Shown: positions 1 to 7,400 of the stretch, piece after piece
How the letters are laid out: the number at the start of each line of letters is the position of its first letter
Numbering within the stretch: position 1 is the stretch's first letter
NCBI GenBank assembly: GCA_024691065.1
Contig: JAILOA010000349.1
Coordinates: forward strand, 1 to 15,375
DNA length: 15,375 nucleotides
Source of the DNA: Lachnospiraceae bacterium
GTDB taxonomy: Bacteria; Bacillota; Clostridia; Lachnospirales; Lachnospiraceae
Direction: 5' to 3'
Program-made: the position numbers and the translations under genes
Notes under the pieces: model-generated
Databases searched by the model: none
Seen by the model: the letters and a program-made list of their open reading frames with translations, nothing else
Told to the model about the DNA's origin: nothing

Positions 1-717
1 ACTGCAGAGGATGATACCTCATATTATTACTATTCCGGCGGGGAGGTTATGTTTAAACTGGTTCCTCATAAGGAAACCGTACCATTCCTCGGAACACATT
101 ATCATTTCGCTAATATGCGTGGATTTATCTGGGCAAGGACAATTCCGTTGCTTAAGAAATATTTCTTCTTCGGAAGCGGACCGGATACATTTATAATTGC
201 ATTCCCTAATGATGATATCGTAGGTCTCAATAATTCCGGCCATATAAATGAAATCATTACCAAGCCGCATAATATGTATCTTCAGATTGGTACCCAGACC
301 GGTGTTATTTCACTTATAGCACTTTTGGTATTATATATCTGGTATATAATCGACAGTTTGCTGATTTATTGGAGAAATAAATATGATAACTATATGTCAA
401 TCATCGGTGTCGGTTTGATGACAGCGGTTATAGGTTATCTTATTTCAGCTATTACAAATGACTCCTGTGTAGCTATCGCGCCTATATTCTATTGTGTACT
501 CGGTATGGGTATCGGTGTTAATTGCTACATTAAGAGAAATCTACCGGATAGCATAATCAGAAAGCCTAAAAAGGTTAAAGCGACAGCAGAGAATCCGTCA
601 GATACTACAGATACTACAGAAGATAAGCTTCCGGAGACATCTTCCGAAGGTGAAAGCACTAAAGATAAGACTCAGGAGACAGCTTCCGAAGAAAAAAGCG
701 CTGAAGAGAATAAATAA
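1..717 (+). CDS. Wzy/O-antigen ligase-like polysaccharide polymerase, C-terminal part (5' truncated)
   Basis: The frame is open from the first base, so the gene begins left of the window; 238 residues remain. It is most likely the C-terminal part of a multi-spanning polymerase or ligase (Wzy_C type) that joins lipid-linked repeat units on the outer face of the membrane. Seen: a GSGPDTF segment followed about 40 residues later by KPHNMYLQIGTQTG, which resembles the extracytoplasmic G-x-G-P-D and H-N-x-Y-L-Q pattern of this family, then three hydrophobic helices (starting near VISLIALLVLYIWYI, MSIIGVGLMTAVIGYL and IAPIFYCVLGMGIG). The last 50 or so residues are a hydrophilic Thr/Ser/Glu/Lys-rich tail, unusual for Wzy. 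The next gene starts 24 nt downstream, which suggests an operon. Polymerase versus ligase cannot be decided from this fragment, but the neighbouring transferases and CpsBCD favour polymerase. Confidence 0.8.
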   Translation, partial: TAEDDTSYYYYSGGEVMFKLVPHKETVPFLGTHYHFANMRGFIWARTIPLLKKYFFFGSGPDTFIIAFPNDDIVGLNNSGHINEIITKPHNMYLQIGTQTGVISLIALLVLYIWYIIDSLLIYWRNKYDNYMSIIGVGLMTAVIGYLISAITNDSCVAIAPIFYCVLGMGIGVNCYIKRNLPDSIIRKPKKVKATAENPSDTTDTTEDKLPETSSEGESTKDKTQETASEEKSAEENK

Positions 718-741
718 TATGAAATCAGAAAGGAGCACACT

Positions 742-2178
742 ATGAGAGGCGGGAAAAATATTGATCAATACAAAAGAACAATACTTTTTATGGCGTCCTT
801 CATAGGGGTGCTGCTTTATAGTCTTTGTTTCGCCTATGTATGGTATAAAATCTACGCAGAACAAATGTTTGTCGTAACATTTTACAGACGTGGTAATTAT
901 TTCATCATAGGCATTTATTATTTGATACTGTTCTTTTTCTCGAATATGTACGGAGGCCTTAAAATCGGGCAACTCAAGCGGACCGAAGTAGTGCTTTCGC
1001 AGATGCTTAGTCTGTTTCTTACAAATGTGATTGCATATATGATTATTTCACTCCTTGCATTTAGATTTGTAAATCCGCTTCAATTGTTTATTATGATGCT
1101 CGTGCAAGTAGCTATTTCCATATTCTGGGAGATGGTCACTACATTTATCTACAATAAAATCTTTCAGCCTTGGAAAATGTTACTTATTTACGGAGAGCAT
1201 CCGGCTGCGGATCTCGTGTATAAAGTTGATTCCAGACGTGATAAATATGCTATTTATGAGGCTGTGAATATAGATGAGGGGATAGAGGTTATCGCTGAAA
1301 AAATGAAGAATTATGAGGCGGTAATTATCGGTGATATTTCAGCCATAAAGAGAAATGATATATTAAAATACTGTTATGCTAACAGAATAAGGGCTTATGT
1401 TATGCCGAAGCTTTCGGATATCATACTTATGGGAGCTGACAGGATACATGTTTTTGATACACCGTTTTTACTTACAAAGGGTTATACTCTTAGCTTTGAT
1501 GAGCGACTTGTAAAGAGATTTGTGGATATTTTATTATCTCTACTTTTAATCGTAATTTTCTCGCCTGTAATGCTTATAAGTGCGATTATTATTAAGGTTC
1601 AGGATGGCGGACCGGTATTTTACAAGCAGGTACGTTGTACCCAGGATGAGAAAGAATTTGATATTATCAAGTTCAGAAGTATGATTGTAAATGCCGAGAG
1701 TGATGGTGTTGCAAAGCTCGCGACAAAGGGCGATTCCAGAATTACAAAATTCGGTGCATTTATCAGGGCAACCAGAATAGATGAGCTTCCTCAATTATTT
1801 AATATACTTAAAGGTGAGATGTCATTCGTGGGTCCTCGTCCTGAGAGACCTGAAATTATGAAGGAATATAAGGAGACTATGCCTGAGTTTCCTTTCAGAA
1901 ATCGTGTAAAGGCCGGACTTACCGGGTTTGCACAGGTTTACGGTAAATACAATACAACACCTTATGATAAACTTAAGTTGGATTTATTCTATATCGAGAA
2001 TTATTCGGTTTGGTTGGATATCAAGCTGATAATGATGACTGTTAAAATTGCGCTTAAGAAGGAGGCTACCGAGGGAATTGACGAGGGCAGCACTACCGCG
2101 GAGAAGGGTGATTTAGGTGTAGATGTTCAGGATGCAGTAAAGGAAGTCGTTAAGAAGGAAGAAAACAGCGAAGGTTAG
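742..2178 (+). CDS. Initiating polyprenyl-phosphate sugar-1-phosphate transferase (bacterial sugar transferase family)
   Basis: A 478-residue integral membrane enzyme that should start repeat-unit synthesis by moving a sugar-1-phosphate from a UDP-sugar to undecaprenyl phosphate. Layout: hydrophobic N-terminal helices up to about residue 133, a Rossmann-like cytosolic region at about 145-235, a membrane segment at about 262-285, then the catalytic domain. Family signatures include DGGPVFYKQ (288-296), KFRSM (310-314), the Asp-Glu pair in RIDELPQ (D347, E348; the catalytic dyad in PglC-like enzymes), SFVGPRPERP (361-370) and GLTGFAQVYGKYN. The length suits the long WbaP/CpsE-like class. An AGGAG site at 731-735 lies six bases before the ATG. 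The last 38 residues are a charged tail beyond the family core. The sugar (glucose, galactose or other) cannot be read from sequence. Confidence 0.93.
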   Translation: MRGGKNIDQYKRTILFMASFIGVLLYSLCFAYVWYKIYAEQMFVVTFYRRGNYFIIGIYYLILFFFSNMYGGLKIGQLKRTEVVLSQMLSLFLTNVIAYMIISLLAFRFVNPLQLFIMMLVQVAISIFWEMVTTFIYNKIFQPWKMLLIYGEHPAADLVYKVDSRRDKYAIYEAVNIDEGIEVIAEKMKNYEAVIIGDISAIKRNDILKYCYANRIRAYVMPKLSDIILMGADRIHVFDTPFLLTKGYTLSFDERLVKRFVDILLSLLLIVIFSPVMLISAIIIKVQDGGPVFYKQVRCTQDEKEFDIIKFRSMIVNAESDGVAKLATKGDSRITKFGAFIRATRIDELPQLFNILKGEMSFVGPRPERPEIMKEYKETMPEFPFRNRVKAGLTGFAQVYGKYNTTPYDKLKLDLFYIENYSVWLDIKLIMMTVKIALKKEATEGIDEGSTTAEKGDLGVDVQDAVKEVVKKEENSEG

Positions 2179-2189
2179 GTTTGGAAATG

Positions 2190-2247
2190 CTTGAAAGACA
2201 GATGTCAAAGAGCAGGCCGGAAAACTCTTGAAAGACAGATGTCAAAG
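2190..2247 (+). repeat. Pair of 21-bp direct repeats between the sugar transferase and the GT4 gene
   Basis: The same 21 bases (starting CTTGAAAGACAG) occur at 2190-2210 and 2227-2247, a period of 37 bp, with a similar GGAAA stretch before each copy. They fill part of the 163-bp gap between the sugar transferase stop and the GT4 start. The period is not a multiple of three, so the copies sit in different reading frames. From 2232 to the TGA at 2343-2345 one frame is open, reads KTDVKVQEKKPAEKAGK and onward, and its stop overlaps the next ATG. That resembles the charged tails seen on neighbouring proteins, so the gap may be a decayed C-terminal extension. Confidence 0.75.
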
Positions 2248-2341
2248 TTCAGGAAAAAAAGCCGGCCGAAAAAGCCGGGAAGTCAGATAAAATCGGCTTG
2301 GTGCGTAGTTCATGGAGCATTACAAAAAAGGATTTTAATAA

Positions 2342-3703
2342 ATGAAAAAAGCATTGATTATAACAAGAGTTAGTGGATTTGTACCGCAATTTGAGATGAA
2401 TGATGTTCATATCCTTCAGGAAATGGGATATGAGGTGCATTATGCGGCAAACTATAATATGGTAGTCTACGGAAAAGATAACTCCCGTCTCGATGGTACA
2501 GGTATCGTAAGGCATCAGGTGGATTTTGAGAGATTACCGTTACCTTGGCTTGTGATTAAGGCGTATAATCAGATTAAGAAAATAATCGAAGAGGGCAACT
2601 ATTCGCTGATACATTGTCATATGCCTGCTTCGGCAGCGATTGCGAGAATGGCAGCACAGGCCGTCAGAAGAAAAACAGGAAAGAAGATTCCTGTCTTGTA
2701 TACCGCACACGGATTCCATTTTTATGATGGAGCTCCTTTAAAGAATTGGATTTATTATCCTATCGAGAAATATTGTGCAAAATATACAGACAGACTTATA
2801 TTGATAAATGATGAGGACTATAAAAGGGCAAAGAGCTTTCCTCTAAGAGGAAGGGCCGAAAGAATTCTCGGAGTAGGTATGGAACTCGGAAAATTCGAGC
2901 CTTACAAGAAAACTGATTGGAATATAAAGGAAAACCGTAAAGAAACCGATATTATTGACAGATTTATTGCCGAAGAGTCAAAATCCGGTAAAGAATCGGA
3001 ATCTGGCGGTGGAAGTTTAGATATATATGAAAAGTACCATATTGATAAGAGCCATGCGGTTATTGTCAGTGTCGGTGAGCTTACAAACAGAAAGAATAAT
3101 ATAGTTGTTATAGAGGCAATGAAGGAACTTAAAAATCTGCCGATTACCTATCTTATCTGTGGTTCGGGTCCTAAGGAGGCTGAGCTTAAGAAAAAGGTGA
3201 AGGAGGCAGGACTTCAGAAAAATGTTGTCTTCGCGGGTTATGTGACTGATATTCCCGAAGTGCTTTCACAGGCAGATTGCTTCGTATTTCCTTCATTTCA
3301 GGAAGGACTTCCTGTAGCCGTAATGGAAGCAATGGCAGTCGGACTTCCTGTAATTGCAACTAAAATTCGCGGTATTACGGATTTGATTACCTCCGGAGAG
3401 GGAGGATATCTGGCCGATGACTGGAATAGCGGGAGTTATGCGAAACTCATAAAGAAAATGTTTATAAAAAAGGCAGATAATGCATCTAAGTCCGTTGATA
3501 GTACTGCTGATATTTCACGGGAAGATAGTATTTCACACAGGAAAAATATTTCACAGCCCAAAAATGTTTCACGCGGAGAAAATATTTCAAGGCACGAACT
3601 TCGTAAGAGAATGGGCGAGTGGAATATGAACAGAATCCAAAGCTTTTCATTGTCTGTGGTTGACAGGAAGATGAGAAGCATATATATGGATGTCGAAGTA
3701 TGA
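2342..3703 (+). CDS. GT4 glycosyltransferase (EpsD-like)
   Basis: A 453-residue GT-B glycosyltransferase of family 4, expected to add a sugar to the lipid-linked intermediate at the inner face of the membrane. The N-terminal domain has HCHMPASAAIARMAA (91-105) and YTAHGFHFYDGAPLKNW (120-136), a stretch resembling what I recall of Bacillus EpsD-type enzymes. The C-terminal domain has VSVGELTNRKN (242-252), ICGSGP (272-277) and the EX7E motif E321-E329 in FPSFQEGLPVAVMEAMAVGLPVIAT, which binds the nucleotide sugar. Two parts look inserted: a hydrophilic Glu/Ser/Gly linker at about 195-230 between the domains, and a Ser/Asp/Lys/Asn-rich stretch at about 376-420 made of 18-bp repeats. A weak AAAAGGA site precedes the ATG. 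Donor and acceptor are unknown. The gene overlaps or abuts the next one. Confidence 0.9.
   Translation: MKKALIITRVSGFVPQFEMNDVHILQEMGYEVHYAANYNMVVYGKDNSRLDGTGIVRHQVDFERLPLPWLVIKAYNQIKKIIEEGNYSLIHCHMPASAAIARMAAQAVRRKTGKKIPVLYTAHGFHFYDGAPLKNWIYYPIEKYCAKYTDRLILINDEDYKRAKSFPLRGRAERILGVGMELGKFEPYKKTDWNIKENRKETDIIDRFIAEESKSGKESESGGGSLDIYEKYHIDKSHAVIVSVGELTNRKNNIVVIEAMKELKNLPITYLICGSGPKEAELKKKVKEAGLQKNVVFAGYVTDIPEVLSQADCFVFPSFQEGLPVAVMEAMAVGLPVIATKIRGITDLITSGEGGYLADDWNSGSYAKLIKKMFIKKADNASKSVDSTADISREDSISHRKNISQPKNVSRGENISRHELRKRMGEWNMNRIQSFSLSVVDRKMRSIYMDVEV
3512..3595 (+). repeat. In-frame 18-bp tandem repeat inside the GT4 gene
   Basis: Four diverged 18-bp units start at 3512, 3530, 3548 and 3566, each opening ATTTCA or GTTTCA, followed by a partial fifth at 3584. 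They encode the six-residue units ISREDS, ISHRKN, ISQPKN and VSRGEN, then ISRHE, at residues 391-419. The unit length keeps the frame, so copy number could vary without breaking the protein. The segment lies after the EX7E region, where GT4 enzymes normally run straight into their last helices. Confidence 0.88.
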
Positions 3704-3710
3704 GGTAGCT

Positions 3711-5558
3711 ATGAATGATAAGATAAAAACATGGCTAAAGGACTATGGTCCGAGATATACGGCGATTATGTTATATGATCGCTTTATGATTAAATATGTG
3801 CTTGGAAAGAAATATTTTCCGATGAAAGCTTTTAAGAAACAGGGAACTGTCGGTGATATTTGCGTAAGTATTATAGTTCCTATGTACAATACTCCCGTGA
3901 ATTTTGCCAGGGAAATGCTTGAATCGGTTAAGAACCAGACATATATTAATTTTGAACTGGTGCTTGTGGATGCAAGTGACGACAAGTATTCCGGGAAGAT
4001 TCAGGAGATTGTAAAGTCGGTATTTGCCGAGGATTCGCGCATTAATTATCTAAGAGTCCGGGAAAATAGGGGGATAGCGGATAATACAAATATTGGCGTG
4101 GAAAAGTCCAAGGGGTCTTATATAGCTTTGTTGGATCATGATGATTTGCTTCACCCGGATGCTTTATATCATATGGTTCGTAGGATTGAAAAGACCGGGG
4201 CGGATTTTTTGTATTCCGATGAGTTATCGTTTGAAGGAAGCACGGATAGGGTTCAAAGTATTAATTTAAAGCCGGAATTTTCACCGGCGCTACTTAGGAG
4301 CAATAATTACATTTGCCATTTTACTATGTTCAAAAGAGATTTGATTAAGGGCGAAAGATGCTTTAGAAGCGAATATGACGGCAGTCAGGATTATGATTTG
4401 TTTCTTAGGTTGAGTGAAAAGGCAAAAAATATACAGCACATAGATGATGTATTATATTATTGGAGGATACATGCCGCATCGGTTGCAGCGGGGGAGAGTA
4501 ATAAGAATTATGCTGCCGAGAACGGTAGAAAAGCCCTTGAGGCACATCTTGACAGGATGGGACTTGATGGGATATGTACATCAAATAAGGCTCATCCGTC
4601 CTTTTATGAGACGGAATTTAAAATGAAACGAAACTTTTTCTTGCTTTTACTGATTGAGGATCGGAAAGATTTCCTTTATTTTGTCCATAATGAGGCCTGG
4701 AGGGACTTTACAAAGGAATATAACATAAAAGTCGGGATAAAGCTTTTGAAGGGCTATCCGGATGTGTCACATTTAAATGAGGGAGATGTTGTATTGCTTC
4801 TCAGGAAGGGCTACCGGAGGACCGATAATAATTGGATTCAGGAGCTTATTAAGGAACTGACGCCTGAGAATGTTATGGCCTGCGGCGGTATAGTAAATTC
4901 ACGTGTGAGATTGAAAGATATGAAGGCCTTTGAAAAGGAATTAAATGTCTTAAAGACTCTCAGAATTAAAAGTGATGAGGGGATAAGCACGGAGGTTGTT
5001 AAAAATCCGGAGAAGAGTTTCGATGAGGAAACATTGGAATATATAGAAGAATACATAAAAGTTAATGATGAAATAGAAACCGAGGAAAATTATCTTACGA
5101 CTCAGACCAGGATGTTCGGTAACCGTTACGAGGTCCTGGGAACAGGACTTGCCGGAGTAATAAGGATTCTTCCGACTTATGCAAAGAGAAGAACCACAGA
5201 TCCGGGATATATGAATAGATGTATATTTACACAGAATACATCGGTTATCCAGGGTGGTGCAATAGCTATGAAGGCTGAGGTTTTTCTGAATGCATTTAAG
5301 AAGATTAAGGATTCAAAGGAGGAGAATCTTTTCAGTGAGAATGCATGGCTGTATTTTAGCTTTGAGGCACAGTTGAATAATAATTATGCTGTGGTAACGC
5401 CAAAGGCAGTATTTGCAAGGAAAAAGGTTAAGAAGAAGGAAAAGAAGATTGTTATAATTAACAGAAGGTTGTTTAATTACTACGGAGAGATATTAAATAA
5501 TAAAGATAGATTTTACAATAGTAATTTCAGGGTGTTCGGTAAGTTTTACCGGGTATAG
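3711..5558 (+). CDS. GT2 glycosyltransferase with a degenerate second GT2-like half
   Basis: A 615-residue protein whose first half is a clear family 2 (GT-A) glycosyltransferase: CVSIIVPMYNTP (51-62), VLVDASDD (84-91), ENRGIADNTNIG (118-129), the metal-binding DxD in ALLDHDDLLHPDA (D142, D144) and GSQDYDLFLRLS (224-235). It probably adds a sugar on the cytosolic face. The second half (about 305-615) follows the order of a second GT2 domain but lacks its motifs: VVLLLRKGYRRTDNNWIQEL (360-379) where LNND-type residues are expected, SVIQGGAIAMKAEVF (511-525), and YNSNFRVFGKF near the end. Start choice: GAGG at 3702-3705 sits five bases before the ATG at 3711. An in-frame ATG at 3690, which would overlap the GT4 gene by 14 bp, has no comparable site and would add seven residues. 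Substrates are unknown. Confidence 0.88.
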   Translation: MNDKIKTWLKDYGPRYTAIMLYDRFMIKYVLGKKYFPMKAFKKQGTVGDICVSIIVPMYNTPVNFAREMLESVKNQTYINFELVLVDASDDKYSGKIQEIVKSVFAEDSRINYLRVRENRGIADNTNIGVEKSKGSYIALLDHDDLLHPDALYHMVRRIEKTGADFLYSDELSFEGSTDRVQSINLKPEFSPALLRSNNYICHFTMFKRDLIKGERCFRSEYDGSQDYDLFLRLSEKAKNIQHIDDVLYYWRIHAASVAAGESNKNYAAENGRKALEAHLDRMGLDGICTSNKAHPSFYETEFKMKRNFFLLLLIEDRKDFLYFVHNEAWRDFTKEYNIKVGIKLLKGYPDVSHLNEGDVVLLLRKGYRRTDNNWIQELIKELTPENVMACGGIVNSRVRLKDMKAFEKELNVLKTLRIKSDEGISTEVVKNPEKSFDEETLEYIEEYIKVNDEIETEENYLTTQTRMFGNRYEVLGTGLAGVIRILPTYAKRRTTDPGYMNRCIFTQNTSVIQGGAIAMKAEVFLNAFKKIKDSKEENLFSENAWLYFSFEAQLNNNYAVVTPKAVFARKKVKKKEKKIVIINRRLFNYYGEILNNKDRFYNSNFRVFGKFYRV

Positions 5559-5723
5559 GATGCCAAAGTAAAAATCTTCGGTGATTCAATTACACGGTAG
5601 TATACATTCTGTTTGATATAATTATTTAATACTGTTGCTTAACAATATAAGCGAATTCTTCAAGGTTTTGGTTGCATTTGGTTACATAATAATCGTAAAT
5701 CGATACATTGTTTGCAACTATAC

Positions 5724-5752
5724 TTGACGGGAGGAATAACATTAATTATAAT
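5724..5752 (+). promoter_or_regulatory. Sigma-A-type promoter before the second GT2 gene
   Basis: TTGACG at 5724-5729 and TATAAT at 5747-5752 are separated by exactly 17 bases, which is near consensus. A second TATAAT lies at 5753-5758. Transcription would begin near 5759 and give a leader of under 40 nt before the GT2 start at 5796. The 237-bp gap 5559-5795 holds no gene and no clear terminator, so this looks like an internal promoter added to a longer transcript. Confidence 0.72.
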
Positions 5753-5795
5753 TATAATAATTATTAAGGGAATTTATTGCATGAGGTAAAATGTC

Positions 5796-6848
5796 ATGGA
5801 TAGTAAAGATAATAAGAAAATTATAGTAATGATGTCTACATACAACGGAGAGAAATACCTACCGGCTCAGTTGGACTGTATATTGAATCAAACTGTTGTA
5901 GATGCGGGTGTGGAGCTGAATATTCTCATAAGGGATGATGGTTCGACAGATGGGACATGTGATGTATTAGAGGCTTATAAGAATTCATATCCTGAAGTTG
6001 TTAGCTACTATCGCGGAAAGAATAAGGGCGTGGCAGAGAGCTTTTTCAATTTAATGAAACATGCCGGAGAGGCTGATTATTATGCTTTCAGCGATCAGGA
6101 TGATATATGGCATCCGGATAAGCTTTTGGAGGCCGTAAAGGTTATAGACAGGGAAGCTGTAATCGAGGATTATGAAGGTAATGAAGTTATAGTTCCTTTT
6201 ATGTATACATGTGCAGTAACGCTCGTGGATGAAGATATGAATGAAATCGTGGGCAATATCAATAGGAAAAATCAGGTTGCTTCATTTGAAAATGCATTGG
6301 TAGAGAATATAAGTCCCGGATGTACTCAGGTCTTTAATAAAAGGATATTTGATATAGTAAACATACAATTTCCGAAGAATATCTATATGCATGATTGGTG
6401 GATATATCTTGTTTCAGGGTGCTTCGGTAAGGTGTATTTTGATGACACATCTTATATTTATTATGTTCAGCATGAAGATAATGCAGTTGGAATGAAATCT
6501 GACAGAATTAAAGAATTCTGGATGCGGGTAAAGAACCAGAGAGAAAAGAAGGACAGGCTTTTCAGGCATGCGGAGGAACTGGTCAGAATATACCGTCCGA
6601 TTATTGATGTTGAGCTTTATCCGGATGATCAGGTTGATGATTTTAAGGAATTATATAGGGAATTATTCGACGTGGTCCCGAGAAGCAGGCATTCATGCAG
6701 ATGTCTTAAGATAGCGAAGAAATTTGTGGAAGTTAAAAATGAACCTATATCTTCAAGAAGAAGATTTTTTAATAAGGCTAATATTCATAGACAACGAAAG
6801 GAGGATGATTGGATTTTTAAGGTTTTACTGGATTTGGGGAGGTATTGA
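5796..6848 (+). CDS. GT2 glycosyltransferase, rhamnosyltransferase-like
   Basis: A 350-residue GT-A glycosyltransferase. Motifs: IVMMSTYNGEKYLPAQLDCILNQ from residue 10, LIRDDGSTDGT (44-54), GVAESFFNLM (78-87), the DxD segment AFSDQDDIWHPDKL (97-110, D100 and D102), and MHDWW (198-202), where the acceptor-side base is usually found. The STYNGEKYLPAQLDSI plus SDQDDIW pattern is typical of RgpB/RfbF-like transferases that often use dTDP-rhamnose, but the donor is inferred from family resemblance only. The last 70 residues are basic and suggest loose membrane association. GAGGT at 5783-5787 sits eight bases before the ATG. The gene has its own promoter and is followed by the structured non-coding region, so it ends the transferase block. 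Confidence 0.9.
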   Translation: MDSKDNKKIIVMMSTYNGEKYLPAQLDCILNQTVVDAGVELNILIRDDGSTDGTCDVLEAYKNSYPEVVSYYRGKNKGVAESFFNLMKHAGEADYYAFSDQDDIWHPDKLLEAVKVIDREAVIEDYEGNEVIVPFMYTCAVTLVDEDMNEIVGNINRKNQVASFENALVENISPGCTQVFNKRIFDIVNIQFPKNIYMHDWWIYLVSGCFGKVYFDDTSYIYYVQHEDNAVGMKSDRIKEFWMRVKNQREKKDRLFRHAEELVRIYRPIIDVELYPDDQVDDFKELYRELFDVVPRSRHSCRCLKIAKKFVEVKNEPISSRRRFFNKANIHRQRKEDDWIFKVLLDLGRY

Positions 6849-6883
6849 TTGAAATCATCCGGCCTCAAAAAATTAAAGGAAGT

Positions 6884-6990
6884 GTAATAGGAGAATTGCT
6901 TGCAATTCTCAAATGTATGCTATTCACGGCTTGATAATGCTTGCACAACAAGTTATTGAAATGTAACAGGAGAATTGCTTGCAATTCTCC
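6884..6990. repeat. Duplicated palindrome (two near-identical 27-bp copies)
   Basis: Copies at 6884-6910 and 6963-6989 differ at one base. Each contains a palindrome of arms GAGAATTGC and GCAATTCTC around TT; in the second copy the arms grow to ten bases (6969-6990). The spacing is 79 bp. Between the copies lies the left arm of a longer inverted repeat and a weak hairpin around CTTG-CACAA-CAAG. The pair could be operator sites, repetitive extragenic palindromes or parts of a mobile mini-element. No T-run follows either, so they are not simple terminators. Confidence 0.85.
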
Positions 6991-6994
6991 ATAC

Positions 6995-7027
6995 ACACAA
7001 AATCACGAAGTGATTTTTTGTGTTTTT
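6995..7027 (+). terminator. Candidate intrinsic terminator after the GT2 gene
   Basis: ACAC plus AAAATCAC (6995-7006) pairs with GTGATTTT and, past a two-base bulge, GTGT (7010-7023) around a GAA loop, followed by five T at 7023-7027. It is AT-rich and therefore weaker than the terminator at 8731. It could end the glycosyltransferase transcript, or be just one arm of the surrounding foldback element. Confidence 0.45.
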
Positions 7028-7101
7028 CGCGGCAAAAGCAGCCGCTCTACTGCCTACTTCGTAGGCAAAAACCTCGTATTGTTTAGCATTATCTAGCCAC
7101 T

Positions 7102-7171
7102 GGCTAAATTTCCAATCATATATAAACTAAAGTCCTTCGGCCTTTGTTTATATATGATTTGGAAATTTGCC
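7102..7171. repeat. Long near-perfect hairpin inside the foldback element
   Basis: The left arm starting AAATTTCC at 7106 pairs with the right arm ending GGAAATTT at 7168 over about 22 bp, with one extra base in the right arm. The stem continues inward as AAAG/CTTT and CC/GG around a TTC loop, and outward as GGC/GCC past one bulged T. A competing helix, TTTAGC (7082-7087) with GCTAAA (7103-7108), would break the base of this stem. The right arm is followed directly by the right terminal repeat, not by a T-run. Confidence 0.8.
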
Positions 7172-7215
7172 GTGAATAGCAATGCGTTTTTCATTAAATC
7201 GTAATAAATTTTATG

Positions 7216-7244
7216 TTGTTTTTTTTATGATTTGGTGATAAAGT
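7216..7244 (+). promoter_or_regulatory. Possible promoter for the lysine-rich surface protein
   Basis: TTGTTT (7216-7221) and TAAAGT (7239-7244) are 17 bases apart, with TG one base before the -10 (extended -10). A TATAGT at 7244 is an alternative -10 with poorer spacing. The implied leader is about 150 nt and has no other recognisable element except an imperfect AT-rich palindrome at 7330-7350. The match is only fair for what looks like a strongly expressed gene. Confidence 0.35.
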
Positions 7245-7400
7245 ATAGTTGTTTCAAATGTGAAGAAAAATATGTCCGCCAGGATTTAAATGTTTTTAAC
7301 TATGTTCCGGATGGGATTCAACTGGAGCATTCTTAAATGTGTTTAAAGAAATCTACGTTGTGGGTGGGTAAGGTGAGACTAAGAAAAGGAGATTATGTTT

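Larger units (their letters stand above)
6918..7181. repeat. 264-bp foldback element with 13-bp terminal inverted repeat and several internal hairpins
   Basis: TGCTATTCACGGC (6918-6930) is the exact inverse of GCCGTGAATAGCA (7169-7181). Inside are, in order, the second duplicated palindrome (6969-6990), a hairpin with U-tract (6995-7027), GCGGC/GCCGC (7029-7045), TGCCTAC-TTC-GTAGGCA (7051-7067), TAGCCA-C-TGGCTA (7094-7106) and a long stem (7102-7171). No convincing gene lies in 6849-7394. The density of nested perfect stems is far above what neighbouring intergenic DNA shows. It may be a MITE-like or REP-like insertion or a large structured RNA; I do not recognise it as a named family, and no clear target-site duplication is seen. 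Confidence 0.75.

Noticed and set aside
2191..2373. A 60-codon reading frame between the sugar transferase and GT4 genes
   Set aside because: It starts at TTG without a clear ribosome site, runs into the GT4 gene out of frame and is made largely of the 21-bp repeats; composition is not protein-like.
3690..3710. Upstream ATG for the first GT2 gene
   Set aside because: It would overlap the GT4 gene and lacks a good ribosome site, while the ATG at 3711 has GAGG at five bases; only seven residues differ.
6884..7181. CRISPR array
   Set aside because: Only two copies of one palindrome at 79-bp spacing, different hairpins between them and no cas genes.
6918..7181. Insertion sequence with transposase
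   Set aside because: No transposase frame or remnant is present; only a non-coding foldback can be supported.
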